This document shows, in pieces, positions 20,460-30,059 of a stretch of 64,000 nt of DNA. Source of the DNA: Notamacropus eugenii (taxonomy: Eukaryota > Chordata > Mammalia > Diprotodontia > Macropodidae); the NCBI RefSeq assembly GCF_028372415.1, contig NC_092872.1:550123205-550187204 (forward strand), in the 5' to 3' direction. A program made the translations under genes and the position numbers. Numbering within the stretch: the first letter of the stretch is position 1; the number at the start of each line of letters is the position of its first letter. The notes under the pieces are model-generated. The model was not told the origin of the DNA. It did no database searches and saw only the letters and a program-made list of their open reading frames with translations.

Positions 20460-21060
20460 GGCTTATTATTTTAAAAAGTTATCAATCACTTATTTTTTTC
20501 TGTCTTCCCCCTTCCCCTCCCCCATTGAAAAAGGAAAACAAAACCAAAAACAAAATCCTTGCAACAAATTAACATAGTCCAGAAAAGAAGTTCTTACATT
20601 GGCCACATCCAAAAATGTATGTCTCATTTTGCATATTAATCCATCACCTATCAGGTTGTGGGGAGCATTTTACATCCCAGGTCCTTTGGAATCATGGTTG
20701 AGTGTTACAATGATCACTGTTTTTAAGTGTTTTAAAATGGTTGATTTTATATAGTATTGATATTATGGTATACATTTTTCTCCTGGTTTTGCTCACTTCA
20801 CTATGAATCAGCTCAGGTAACTCTTCCCATGTTTCTCTGAGTCTTGTTCTTCTTAGCGGATTTTGAGGGAGGGAGAAGAAGAGAATAAGCATTTAAATAG
20901 TGCCATTCTACTATTTTCTAGCCATTATGCATTTTTTTACAAATATTATCTCACATAACAAAGTGTTACAAATATCTCAAGTTGAACCATAATATTCCAT
21001 TATATTCATATACCATAATTTGTTCAGTCATTCAGCAATTGATGGGAGCTCCCTTAGTTT
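20460..21060 (-). mobile_element. L1 LINE 3' end, antisense
   Basis: CTTCCCCCTTCCCCTCCCCC pyrimidine tract, ACATTGGCCACATCCAAAAATGTATGTCTCATTTTG, GGAATCATGGTTGAGTGTTACAATGATCAC, CTCACTTCACTATGAATCAGCTCAGG, CATAATATTCCATTATATTCATATACCATAATTTG, AGCAATTGATGGGAGCTC: the antisense 3' UTR and ORF2 end of a marsupial L1. A small antisense MIR (20878-20954) is inserted. Confidence 0.85.
20878..20954 (-). mobile_element. MIR fragment nested in L1
   Basis: AGAGAATAAGCATTTAAATAGTGCC ... ACAAATATTATCTCAC is the antisense MIR 3' part and interrupts the L1 between GGATTTTGAGGG and AACAAAGTG. Confidence 0.65.
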
Positions 21061-21139
21061 CTAATTCTTCAGCATGACTTCATAAAGTCATTCCATGGCT
21101 CTTTATAATCACTGCTTCCCTTTACAGATGTTCACCAAA

Positions 21140-21243
21140 CATCTCTTTAATGATCCTCATTCTAGCCCATAAAAGTCTCTGTTGGCAAAACTCAGTGTAC
21201 TTTAGCATAGATTTCAAATGTTATCTAATACATAGCATCAAAA
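21140..21243 (+). repeat. 106-bp direct repeat, copy B
   Basis: Second copy of 19147-19252, with CATCTCTTTAATGATCCTC at its left and CATAGCATCAAAA at its right. Flanking bases on neither side match copy A. Confidence 0.85.
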
Positions 21244-22145
21244 CAGAAGCATCTCCTGGCCTATTCATGTACCTAAACCTTCTCTAGAACTCTACCTTAA
21301 AGTATTGGTAGATCTTCATCCAAAGAACTTCCCTTTTTTATCCAGGACATGAGATATGGCCTAGTCAAATGCAGCCCCTCCAAATTTTCCATTAATGCCC
21401 CTGATGTAATTAAAAAGTGTAGGACTGAATCCAAATTAGTTCTACCTAAGAATGCCTAATACCATCCTGCTATTCCTTGAAATGGGTGAAGAATAAAACA
21501 ACAGCTATGGAAGAGTCTTCATGGAAAGCAAGGGAACAGCTATTTGGTTCGCCTGCATAAGGTATAAGAGATAAGTTATGGTTTCTGAAGTCAGCACCTG
21601 CAATGGCTGTAATTATTCCTTCAGGCTCTGCACCACCCCTATCAACCTGTCCAAAGTGACAGAGGAGGGGAGGGGGTCAAGATCTTAGCTGTGCAGGTAT
21701 TGGTTTTTATCCTTATTGACATTAATGTGTGTGGATGGTGGTTCAGATAGGCCCATACACCTCCATCTTGCTTTACCTTTGCCTCCTCCTTTTCTTGAGA
21801 GGAAGGGTCAATGAGGATGTTCCCCTGGGGCGTGCTGGTACACTCCACTCCCTTTAGGCACACCTCTTCTGGGTGCAAAATGGGGAATAAACTCAGCTGA
21901 GATCATTTAGGTTGATGTTACTGGCCTGAATCTAAACACAAGTTCATCATTTCTTGGATATCCATTCCTGGGATATACTTGTGTGTGGATTCTGGATTAT
22001 ACTAGGCCACCACTCTGAACTGACCGTTGTACACCATGATACAGGGCGAGAAAGAAGCAGGACCAGACCCCAGAGGTGCCATAGCTACACTGCACAAACC
22101 TCCCAACCTTAATTGGTCTCTCTCTATCATATACATTACTAATTT
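21244..22145. other. No recognised repeat; possibly unique sequence
   Basis: The minus strand is fairly open (79 codons ending at 21642, and about 62 codons in a shifted frame at about 21456-21640). I recognise no domain and find stops in between, so I do not call a gene or pseudogene. Confidence 0.45.
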
Positions 22146-22147
22146 GC

Positions 22148-22171
22148 GTGTGGGTGTGTGTGTCTGTGTGT

Positions 22172-22215
<44 letters not shown>
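22148..22215. repeat. (TG)n microsatellite
   Basis: TG repeats with three early interruptions, then about 21 uninterrupted units. The antisense histidine/threonine-rich frames over it are artefacts. Confidence 0.97.
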
Positions 22216-22217
<2 letters not shown>

Positions 22218-22485
22218 TTGGCCCAATGGACAGAGGGCAGGACCTAGAGTCTACAAGACTCAAATTAAAATCTTCCACAAATACTTACTAGTTGTGCACC
22301 CTTAAGCAAGTCACTTAACCTGTTTGCCTCAGCTTCCTTATCTGTAAAATGAGGATAATAATACCATCAAACCCGCAGAGTCATTGTGAAGATCAAATGA
22401 GAGAATATTTGTAAAGCTTTTGGCCACAACGCCAGGCATGTAGTAGTCGCTATAGAAATGCTAGTTATTGTGATAATAATAAGCA
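22216..22485 (+). mobile_element. MIR SINE, full length
   Basis: GGACCTAGAGTCTACAAGACTCAAATTAAAATC, TTAAGCAAGTCACTTAACCTGTTTGCCTCAGC, ATGAGGATAATAATACCATC, GAAGATCAAATGAGAGAATATTTGTAAAGC, ATAGAAATGCTAGTTATTGTG. Confidence 0.88.
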
Positions 22486-22489
22486 TTAG

Positions 22490-22754
22490 TTATACATGCA
22501 TACATATGTTTTATTCATATCTTTTATTGTTACATCACAATCGTTTCAGGAAAAAAGCTTACTGCACAACCCGCTCTATGCTGAATCCTCTCTTATAATA
22601 AAGAAAAACAATTAAAACGTCTGACAACGTATACACCAGTCTGATTTAGTAGTCGCTCACCTCTCTGCTGTCAAAGGGAGGTATGTTCCTTTATCTAGTC
22701 TCTTGGATTATCTCTGATTTTTCAATGATTCAGATTTTAGTTTCTTAAAAAGTA

Positions 22755-22836
<82 letters not shown>

Positions 22837-22999
22837 GCTGCTGGAGTCAGAGTCTGAATGTAATAAGGAGAGGGTCTAGCTGAGCTTTGATTTTACTGAA
22901 ATGAGGAATCCTTGGATTAAGAAATTCTCACTGTCACTTAATGCATGTTGTCTCTTTCTTTGCAATTTATATGCTTAGAGAGCTGCTGAAAACATTGAA
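22490..22999. other. TG microsatellite and unrecognised sequence
   Basis: Contains the (TG)n array at 22755-22832; the flanks show no repeat family I can name. Confidence 0.5.
22755..22832. repeat. (TG)n microsatellite
   Basis: About 38 TG units with a single TA interruption near 22780. Confidence 0.97.
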
Positions 23000-23205
23000 T
23001 TTTTTAGTGACTTGCCCAGGATCACACAGCTAGTATGTCTCAGTGGGAAGAAAAAGGGATTCCTACCTTTGAGATCACTACCACACTGGCTTTCAATGAA
23101 TCTGAGTACTTGAGTTCAAATCCCTGCAATGACATTAACTAGCTGTGTGACTTTGGGCATGTGATTTTACATTTTTGAGTCTTCGTTTCCTCAACCGCCC
23201 CCTCC
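23000..23205 (+). mobile_element. Two MIR fragments in opposite orientation
   Basis: 23000-23050 is an antisense CORE scrap (TAGTGACTTGCCCAGGATCACACAGCTAGTATG). 23085-23205 is a sense piece (GAGTACTTGAGTTCAAATCC, AGCTGTGTGACTTTGGGCATGTG, AGTCTTCGTTTCCTCA). Confidence 0.7.
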
Positions 23206-23207
23206 TC

Positions 23208-23266
23208 ATATGTATATATGTATATATATACACACACACACATATATAATACATATATATATTCTA
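23208..23266. repeat. AT/CA-rich microsatellite
   Basis: ATATGTATATATGTATATATATACACACACACACATATATAATACATATATATATTC. Confidence 0.85.
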
Positions 23267-23474
23267 CATTCCTTTGTAGTCTTTCCATAGTAAATTGCTT
23301 TTAAGTATTGAAGATGTCGATATACTGTTAACAGGAATGACTGGGCTTCCAGAAAACTGACCAATGCAAAGATCTCTGCCCTCTGACCTTCTTTGTCTCA
23401 GCTTCTGCCCTTGACACCAGACCTCTTATTCTAGAGGTCTGGAAGCTGGGAAGACATAGCCAGAACAAGAATAA

Positions 23475-23600
23475 ATCAATTAGACAATTAACAAACATTT
23501 ATTAGATATTTAGTATGTGCTAAGTACTGTGCTAAGTGCCAGGGATATGAAGAAAGGCAAAACTGCCATTTTTATCCTCATAGAACTCACATTTTTATGG
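23475..23600 (-). mobile_element. L2 3' end, antisense
   Basis: AACAAACATTTATTAGATATTTAGTATGTGCTAAGTACTGTGCTAAGTGCCAGGGATATGAAG, ATCCTCATAGAACTCAC. Confidence 0.78.
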
Positions 23601-24487
23601 AAATTTAGCAAAGGCTAACACCCTCCAATACCTCCTCTCTGCCTCCCCCACTTCCTTGAAGCATTGTGTGGCTCAGAAAGAGGCAGAATAGACATTTCTG
23701 GCTTCTTTTCCTCTCACTCTTCTCCAAGGGAGACTTTAATTCCTCCCAAGAAGGGAAGCAGGAGGTTGAGGCTAAAAGCTTGCCCACTCCACTCTCCTCT
23801 GAGAGAGAGGGGAACCGGGCTAGAATTATATCTCTCTGCTCCCTGGAATATTATTAGCCTAGGGAATGTGGTTTTCAGGTTCAATCTAGCTTCTGATTAC
23901 CATTTCACTAATTGGAGGGAGCATGACCCCAAGCTTTATATTTAAGGCTTGATTCCCTTCCCACCAAATGCCAGTTCCACAGTGAGTAGACAGACATAGC
24001 AGATAGCAAAGAAGTTCATTTACCCAAATCATGGCAAAGCAGAAATCAGAGGAGATATACATAGGAGAATATATACTGGAAAATATAGAGTGAAGGAGCT
24101 CTCCCTTTAGGAGAGAGATATCTGCTCAGCCAAGAAAGACTCCTAGATTTTACCCAAGGGAAAGTTCCACAAAGTCTGTAGTGTAGCAAGCTGGGGATGA
24201 GGACATCACAGAGACTGCCAACTCCTCTCATGTTGGCTTCTTCCCAGAGTCTTTTCCTTCAACATTCTGAAGTAGTGTGGGCGTCTTCTATCTTCTGTCT
24301 CAAAGCTAGAAGGCAGAAGCATCTGAAAAAACTGAAAAGTCCAAAGGAACTTCTAAATACACAGAGAGATCAAACCTCTCCTCTTTCCTTGCTCCCTTGT
24401 CAACTTCACCCAACCCTTCATGAAGACCCATTGATCACCACCAATGAGGAAAGAGTCTCATACCAATGGCATTTGGGACTCAATTAT
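23601..24487. other. No recognised feature
   Basis: Short overlapping frames on both strands around 23605-23945 and 24046-24493 have no domain and cancel each other as coding evidence. Confidence 0.5.
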
Positions 24488-24842
24488 AGGTGAGACAACA
24501 TGCAAAGAAACATGCAAATAACAGATATATGCAGAATAAATGGAAGGTGATTTCAGAGGGAAGGCACTAGCCATGGGAGGAGGGGAGAAATTACGGGGAA
24601 AGGGAAGATAAGGACCTACTGCAGAAGGTAGGGTTTTAATTGAATCTTACCCGAAGTCAGGGAAAAAGCAGACAGATGAAGAGAAAGAATACCTCAAGCA
24701 CAGAATGCAGTCAGAGAGAGTAAGAGCCAGGAGAGAACAGTGCCATAAACCTAGGGAGAACATATCAAGGAGAAGATATGATCAGTATTTAAGGCTGCAG
24801 AGAGGTCGAGAAGGATGTGGATTTAGAAAAGGCCATTAGACA
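24488..24842 (-). mobile_element. L2 3' region, antisense, with internal deletion
   Basis: 3' UTR part (GTGAGACAACATGCAAAGAAAC, GGGAAGGCACTAGCCATGGG, GCAGAAGGTAGGGTTTTAATTGAATC) is followed from about 24775 directly by a block from the reverse-transcriptase region (AGGCTGCAGAGAGGTCGAGAAGGATGTGGATTTAGAAAAGGCCATTAG). More than 1 kb of L2 between them is missing. Confidence 0.75.
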
Positions 24843-24849
24843 AAATTAC

Positions 24850-25300
24850 ATAAAAACAAATTAATCAGCCGCTCAACAAATATTTACTAACAGCCTTCTA
24901 TGTCCCAGGCAGGGCTTCCAGGCCATGTAGTGGATAGAGCTGGGGCCTGGAGTCAGGAAGACTCATCTTCATGAGTTCAAATTTGGCCTCAGATAATTAC
25001 TAGCTGTGTGACCCTGGGTAAGTCACTTAACCCTGTTTGCCTCAGTTTCCTCATCTGTAAAATGAACTAGAGAAGGAAATGACAAACCACTACAGTATTT
25101 CTGCCAAGAAAACCCCAAATGGTGTTACAAAGAGTCAGATGTCACTGAAATGATTTAACAACCAATGTCCCAGACACTGTGCTGGAAATGTGAAGACAAA
25201 AAGTGGAGTTTTTTACTCTGAAAGAGCTTAAATTCTAATGGGCATGAACACAGGTATGTACCAAATCTATGCAAAATACATATTAGACTAGATAATTACT
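24850..25300 (-). mobile_element. L2 3' end, antisense, split by a Mar-1 SINE
   Basis: Left part GCTCAACAAATATTTACTAACAGCCTTCTATGTCCCAGG; right part from 25165 ATGTCCCAGACACTGTGCTGGAAATG, AAAGAGCTTAAATTCTAATGGGC. Removing 24912-25164 restores the L2 terminus. Confidence 0.85.
24912..25164 (+). mobile_element. Mar-1-type CORE-SINE with target-site duplication
   Basis: Full sense Mar-1 (GGGGCCTGGAGTCAGGAAGACTCATC, TGTGTGACCCTGGGTAAGTCACTTAACCC, AGAAGGAAATGACAAACCACTACAG, AAAGAGTCAGATGTCACTGAAATG). Flanked by ATGTCCCAGGCA (24900-24911) and ATGTCCCAGACA (25165-25176), a 12-bp direct repeat with one mismatch. Confidence 0.95.
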
Positions 25301-25318
25301 GAGGAGGCATTTCTTTCT

Positions 25319-25522
25319 AGGGAGCCAGGTGATACAGTGGTTAGAATGCCAGGTATGGAGTCAGGAAGACGAGGTCAAATCCAGCCTCTGATACTTCCTA
25401 CTTGTGTGATCCTGGGCAAGTCACTTAACCCCAGTGTGAGGATCAACTGAAATAATATTTGTAAAGATTTTAGCCTAGTGCATGACACATAGTAAGCATT
25501 ATAGAAATATTAATTGTTCTTA
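25319..25522 (+). mobile_element. MIR SINE with internal deletion
   Basis: GGGAGCCAGGTGATACAGTGGTTAG head, TGTGTGATCCTGGGCAAGTCACTTAACCCCAG, then directly GTGAGGATCAACTGAAATAATATTTGTAAAG; the CCTCAGTTTCC...GATAATAAT part is absent. Confidence 0.82.
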
Positions 25523-25604
25523 TGAATATTACCTCATATTTTCTATGTTGTTCATTGAAAAAACCTCCAGCTTGTCCTTTCAGCTGTCTTTGTTGCAGGA
25601 GAGT

Positions 25605-25797
25605 AACCATAGCTAACATTAATATTGCACTTTTAAGGAGAGTGTTTTTATTATCCTTATTTTACAGATGAGGAATCTGAGATTAAGTGAATTACCCAGG
25701 GTCACGCAGTTAATAAGTGTTTGAGGCAGGATTTGACCTGAGGTCTTGCTGACTCCAGGTCCAGAGCTCTATCCACTGAACTACCCAGTTGCTTGTG
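25605..25797 (-). mobile_element. MIR SINE, antisense
   Basis: TTATTATCCTTATTTTACAGATGAGGAATCTGAG, CCCAGGGTCACGCAGTTAATAAGTGTTTGAGGCAGG, ATCCACTGAACTACCCAGTTGC. Confidence 0.87.
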
Positions 25798-25799
25798 GC

Positions 25800-26485
25800 A
25801 GATTAAATAAAGGCTTCTTAATTCCTCTTAGAAAGGAGCATGGGAACTCTAGGCACTGTAATGTCTTGTAGTTAACCAAGATAAGTGAAAACTATGTTCC
25901 TTTGCACTATCCTTGACATGGTAGGGCCTGGGTTTGTCTGGCTTTTCTTACGTCTGATACCTTTCTCTGGCTTTGGTTTGAGTTGCCCAAAGTGGTTATT
26001 GAAGCCATCTAAAGAAATCACTCATAGCACACATTTCATTTCCAGATTCCTTCTGGGACTACCCAGAATGCCACTTAGTTTAAAAGGGCAAAGATACTGT
26101 GGAAGATTACCCAGAGTACAGCTTACTCTGAAAGGGTAAGGACATAGGGAAGGACACTGAGCACATTGCATAAGCTATGGATCACGGAGTGGAGTCCATT
26201 GATGCATCAGGGGCTTTCTGGTCATTAAATTCCTGTCAGAAGAATTCGGAACTCACCGTTTGAAGGGACGTTTTCATTCTCAGCAGGCTTCTGGAGAATG
26301 CAGCAAAGAAAGACACTTAAGAACAAGTGGCCTCAGTAAAGCTGAATAGACAGGAATTCCTGCAGCTCATCTGAGTGTTTCTGGAAGCTTTAAAGAAAAA
26401 AAAAATCAAAGCTGAGCTTTTCATTATGGTGGTGATAGAGAAGGCTAGAAGAGGAAACAAGATTCTCCTTGGGCACAGTGCCAGC

Positions 26486-26490
<5 letters not shown>
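25800..26490. other. No recognised repeat; possibly unique sequence
   Basis: An 84-codon frame (25885-26139) has no domain. A loose 50-bp-period similarity (ACTACCCAGAATGCC at 26059 and ATTACCCAGAGTACAG at 26107) lies within it. Confidence 0.45.
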
Positions 26491-26534
<44 letters not shown>

Positions 26535-26573
26535 TGTGTGTCTGTATGTGTGTCTGAGTGTGTCTGTGTGTGT

Positions 26574-26608
<35 letters not shown>
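26491..26608. repeat. (TG)n microsatellite, interrupted
   Basis: About 118 bp of TG with CTG/ATG interruptions in the middle; the two ends are pure TG. Confidence 0.97.
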
Positions 26609-26610
<2 letters not shown>

Positions 26611-26636
26611 ATATGATAAAAGGTGGTTCTTGAAGC

Positions 26637-26877
26637 TGGGCAGCAGAGAAGCAGTTGGTTAGTACAGTGCATAGAATGTGGAGCCTGAAGTCAGGGAGAC
26701 CTGAGTTCAAATCCTCCTTCAGACATTTATTAATTGTGTGATCCTCGGCATGTCATTTAACCTCAGTTTCCTTTGCGAAATAATAACACTGACCTCTCAG
26801 GATTGTTGCGAAGATCAAATCAGATAATATTGCTAAAATACTTAGCACATAGTAGGCACTATATAAATGCTTCTTTC
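26637..26877 (+). mobile_element. MIR SINE, full length
   Basis: CTGGGCAGCAGAGAAGCAG head, GAGACCTGAGTTCAAATCC, TGTGTGATCCTCGGCATGTCATTTAACC, GTTGCGAAGATCAAATCAGATAATATTGC, AGCACATAGTAGGCACTATATAAATGC. Confidence 0.9.
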
Positions 26878-26904
26878 TCTTCCTCCCTCCTTCTTTCTGG
26901 TTGA

Positions 26905-27085
26905 CTGGCATTCATAGAGCACTTACTAATTTATGAAGTTCTTTATATACATTATCTAATATTCTCAACAATCTTGTGAAATACATGCCATAGTTCCTAT
27001 TAACCTCATTTTCCGGATGAGGAAACTGATCCCAGAGAAAGGTACTGTCTTATTCTATGTAACAGAATCAGATCTGAAATATAAG
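26905..27085 (-). mobile_element. MIR SINE, antisense, 5' part lost
   Basis: GGCATTCATAGAGCACTTACTAATTTATGAAG, ACATTATCTAATATTCTCAACAATCTTGTG, CTCATTTTCCGGATGAGGAAACTGATCC. Confidence 0.75.
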
Positions 27086-27157
27086 AGAAATGATGGAGCT
27101 GAGCCTGGGACCTGGCCCCTTCTGGAAGTAGTGCAAATATGGGGTACACTGAAAGTA

Positions 27158-27432
27158 TTGGGCAGCTAGATGGTACCATGATACCACATGGTAACACTCT
27201 ATCTAGGTAGATAGAGTGCCAGTCCTGGAGTCAGGAAGATTCATCTTCTGGAATTCAAATCTGGCTTCAGATACTAGCTGTGTGTCCCTGTCACTTATCC
27301 CTGTTTGCCCCAGTTTTCTCATCTGTAAAATGGGCTAGAGAAGGAAACAGCAAACCATTCCAGGATCTTTGCCAAGGAAACCCCAAATGTGGTCACAAAG
27401 AGTCAGACATGATTGAAATGGATGAACGACAA
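27158..27432 (+). mobile_element. Mar-1-type CORE-SINE with a short head insertion
   Basis: GGGCAGCTAGATGGTACC head, then an extra segment containing two CATGGTAAC/CTATCTAGGTAGATAG-like pieces, then AGAGTGCCAGTCCTGGAGTCAGGAAG and the full body to GAAAGCGG-less end GAGTCAGACATGATTGAAATGG. The extra 30-40 bp in the head is not seen in other copies here. Confidence 0.9.
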
Positions 27433-27820
27433 GGAAGGGGCCAAGGCATAGGCTTAGCTCCCTCATCCTTATTATAGAAACAGTGTTTTCTGACTTTATA
27501 TCTAGAGTTGATGTTTCTTCCACCAGACCAGGTTGCCTTGGACTTATTTGACGTGGTAATAGCTTCAAGATCAAAATGCTACTGTAGCACCTCTTAAGTG
27601 CAGACTTCCTCCTTGGACATGCCAGGCTGCACAATTTACTTCAAGCTGTCACCAGGAAACGCTGAACTATCTCTGTCCAAATGAATCCTATTATTGTGAC
27701 TCAGGATCTAGGATCACTAGACTTATTTAGTTTATGTTATTCTGGGATGGCCTTTTTCAGAGAGTAAGATAGTTACCAAGCTCTTGGTCTGGTTTCTGTG
27801 GAGTGTTTATCCTTCTCTCA
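27433..27820. other. No recognised feature
   Basis: Ordinary sequence; no repeat family recognised. Confidence 0.5.
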
Positions 27821-27911
27821 CTCAATTTAAGTGATTCAGCATTTTATTGAGCACCTACTGTTAGCAAACACTTTTATCTTTAGATGTCTTCTAGTTTTTA
27901 GTACAAGTAAA

Positions 27912-28096
27912 TGGAGTTTTCTTGGTAAAGCTACTGGAGTAGTTTGCCATTTTCTTCTCCAGTGAATTAAGGCAAATGGAGGTTAAGTGACTTGCCCAGG
28001 ATCACACAGCTAGTAAGTGTCTAAGGTCAGATTTGAACTCAGGTCTTCCTGTCTCTAGGTCCAGCACTCTATCCATTGAGCCACCTAGCTGTTCCA
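27912..28096 (-). mobile_element. Mar-1-type CORE-SINE, antisense, tail shortened
   Basis: GGAGTTTTCTTGGTAAAGCTACTGGAGTAGTTTGCC, TGACTTGCCCAGGATCACACAGCTAGTAAGTGTC, GAACTCAGGTCTTCCTGTCTCTAGG, ATTGAGCCACCTAGCTG. It appears to sit between an antisense L2 scrap (27830-27870) and a sense L2 tail scrap (28097-28140). Confidence 0.88.
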
Positions 28097-28139
28097 TCTG
28101 GCACAGAGTAAGTTCTTAATAAATGATTGACTAACCAGC

Positions 28140-28240
28140 CTGGTATCACACAGTTAGGAAGTATTGGAGCCAAGATTTAAACCTAGGTCTCTCCAACCTC
28201 CAGATCCAGTCTTCTTTCCACCATATCTAATTTCCTCAAG
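28140..28240 (-). mobile_element. MIR fragment, antisense
   Basis: GGTATCACACAGTTAGGAAGTATTGGAGCCAAGATTTAAACCTAGGTC ... TTCTTTCCACCATATC. Confidence 0.68.
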
Positions 28241-28359
28241 GGAATGAGAGATAGAAACAAAGTGTTAGTAGAATCTCAAGGAGGCAATGATTACTTACAC
28301 CTTGGTGCTTCAATGAAGGCTTCATCATCAAAGCCACCTAACTGAGGTAGGCCCTGGAG

Positions 28360-28485
28360 GAAGAACTGGTTCAAATCCCATCTCTGACAATTGCTAGTAG
28401 TCTGATCCTATGCAAGTCCCTTAACCTCTCTATGCCTCAGTTTCTTCATCAGTAAAAAGATCTCTTCTAGATCTAAATCTAGGGT
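28360..28485 (+). mobile_element. MIR fragment
   Basis: GAACTGGTTCAAATCCCATCTCTGAC, ATCCTATGCAAGTCCCTTAACCTCTCTATGCCTCAG. Confidence 0.7.
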
Positions 28486-28489
28486 GCTA

Positions 28490-29720
28490 GTATGGAGGCA
28501 AGGGCACCTGCTAGAAAGCAATCGCAGTAGTGGAATCTTAGAAATATTCACTGGTACACAAGACCAGAAGTGATCTGAACTAAGAGAGAGAGGGACAGCA
28601 CCAGCATGGTAAAATTGGAAGGGACAGATTCAAGAGAGGACCACTCTTGGGAGGATTATAGGTTTCTACAAGGGAGAGGTCAGATTGGATGATCTCCAAT
28701 CAAAGATTTAAGAGATCTTGCAGAGACAGAACTGATAAGACTGGGCTGGATCCTGGCCAGGGGCATCTAGGTAGGAGATCTTGAGTTTCCTCAAGGTATA
28801 GGTAGGAGTTAGGATGGCAGAAAAAAAGAAAAAAAAGAAAAACCTTTGGGGAAAAAGTTTAGAAATCATGAGCAGTAACTATTTCTGGCCAACCGGATTC
28901 ATTTATTTGTTCCCACCCTCATGCCTAGAACATTCTTGCCTTGTTATCAGCTCTTTGAACTGCTCAGCCAGTATCTTTTCCTCCTTAACTTGGCCATTGC
29001 TCAAATATCAAGGGAATTGTAGGGATTATCATGAATTCACTCAGTAGAAGGAGTCTTACCCACTTTTCCTAACAGGTCTTAGCTTGCCATGGCAATGCCA
29101 ACATATTGGCCCTTGTGTCAGGTAATCTCTTTTGAATATTTGGAAAGATGTAAGGGTACTTGTATATGTGCATGGATGTGTGTATTTGGCATGGGGGGGA
29201 AGGTAGATCACAGTTATTCCTGATCAATTTGATAAATTCTTCAATCAGCTTGGTAAAATTATGGGACATGAGCCTTTGGGTGCCTCCAAGGGATATTTCC
29301 ACACTGAGAGTGCTTGTTTAGCAGCCCTGATATACATTGCTTCTGAAGGGAATTCAAACCGAAGAATGACATTATACTTCTGGATAGGAATGAGTAGGAT
29401 CCTACGGGAGAGGGGAGGATCCACAAGAATCTCAAAAATTTGTCTCAATGGTGACATTAAGTTTAGCTCCTTTCTAAGGGAATCTGATGAACTATTTGAG
29501 TGTTTATAATTATATATTTCTTTATCTGTTTTGGGTTCCTGTGAGTTCATTGAGTCTTCTATATTTCTTGTAGGATGAAATAAAGGCTGACCTACCCATA
29601 TCCATTACTTCCTTCAGGGGTATAGGTTCCCAAAGAGGGCCATGCTGCCCCCTGGGGGTGTGTGGAATGATGGGGTGGGTAGTAGCCTTGGGTTCAATTG
29701 GGAGGCATTGAATAAAAACA
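28490..29720. other. No recognised repeat; possibly unique sequence
   Basis: Opposed frames of 77-101 codons overlap at 29069-29550 on both strands, none with a domain I can name. An A-rich patch lies at 28820-28842. Confidence 0.45.
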
Positions 29721-29730
29721 AGGGTTAACC

Positions 29731-29917
29731 CAGGGGTGGGGAACTTAAAATGTGGCCCTCTAGGTCCTCAAGGGCAGCCCTTTGACTGAATCCAAACTTC
29801 ACAGAACAAATCCCCTTAATAAAAGAATTTGTTCTGTAAAACTTGGACTCAGTCAAAAGATTGCACCCAAGGACCTAGTAGGCTGCATGTGACCTCGAGG
29901 CTGCAAGTTCTCCACTG
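29731..29917. mobile_element. hAT-type MITE with perfect 8-bp target duplication
   Basis: 187-bp near-palindrome. The left terminus CAGGGGTGGGGAACTT and the right terminus (reverse complement CAGTGGAGAACTT) are inverted repeats, and the inversion extends inward through GGTCCT/AGGACC, TTTGACTGA/TCAGTCAAA and TTCTGT arms to the centre near 29820. Both sides carry GGTTAACC (29723-29730 and 29918-29925). An 8-bp duplication and CAG...CTG-type termini are hallmarks of hAT transposons. No transposase is present, so it must have moved in trans. Confidence 0.92.
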
Positions 29918-29925
29918 GGTTAACC

Positions 29926-30059
29926 TAACCTAACCCCAGGGGAGTACTGAGAAATTCTTTTTAAATGAGGCAGTAGGTCAAATAAGTTTGGGAACCTCTG
30001 GATGGAAGATGGAGCCCTTTTTATCTACATTTGGGGAAACCTAGACAGTAGCCAAATAG
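29926..30059. other. Unrecognised spacer
   Basis: Short sequence with a CCTAACC-rich start and no family assignment. Confidence 0.5.

Noticed and set aside
21456-22140. Fairly open minus-strand region suggesting a protein relic
   Set aside because: The 62- and 79-codon stretches are in different frames with stops between, match no family I know, and are not longer than expected by chance.
26057-26150. Loose 50-bp tandem similarity
   Set aside because: Too diverged by eye to distinguish from chance.
26390-26710. His/Thr-rich and Cys/Val-rich frames over TG arrays (also at 21997-22305)
   Set aside because: Microsatellite translation artefacts.
29069-29550. Overlapping frames of 77-101 codons on both strands
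   Set aside because: Opposed frames, no domain, no splice or retrocopy signature such as a poly-A.
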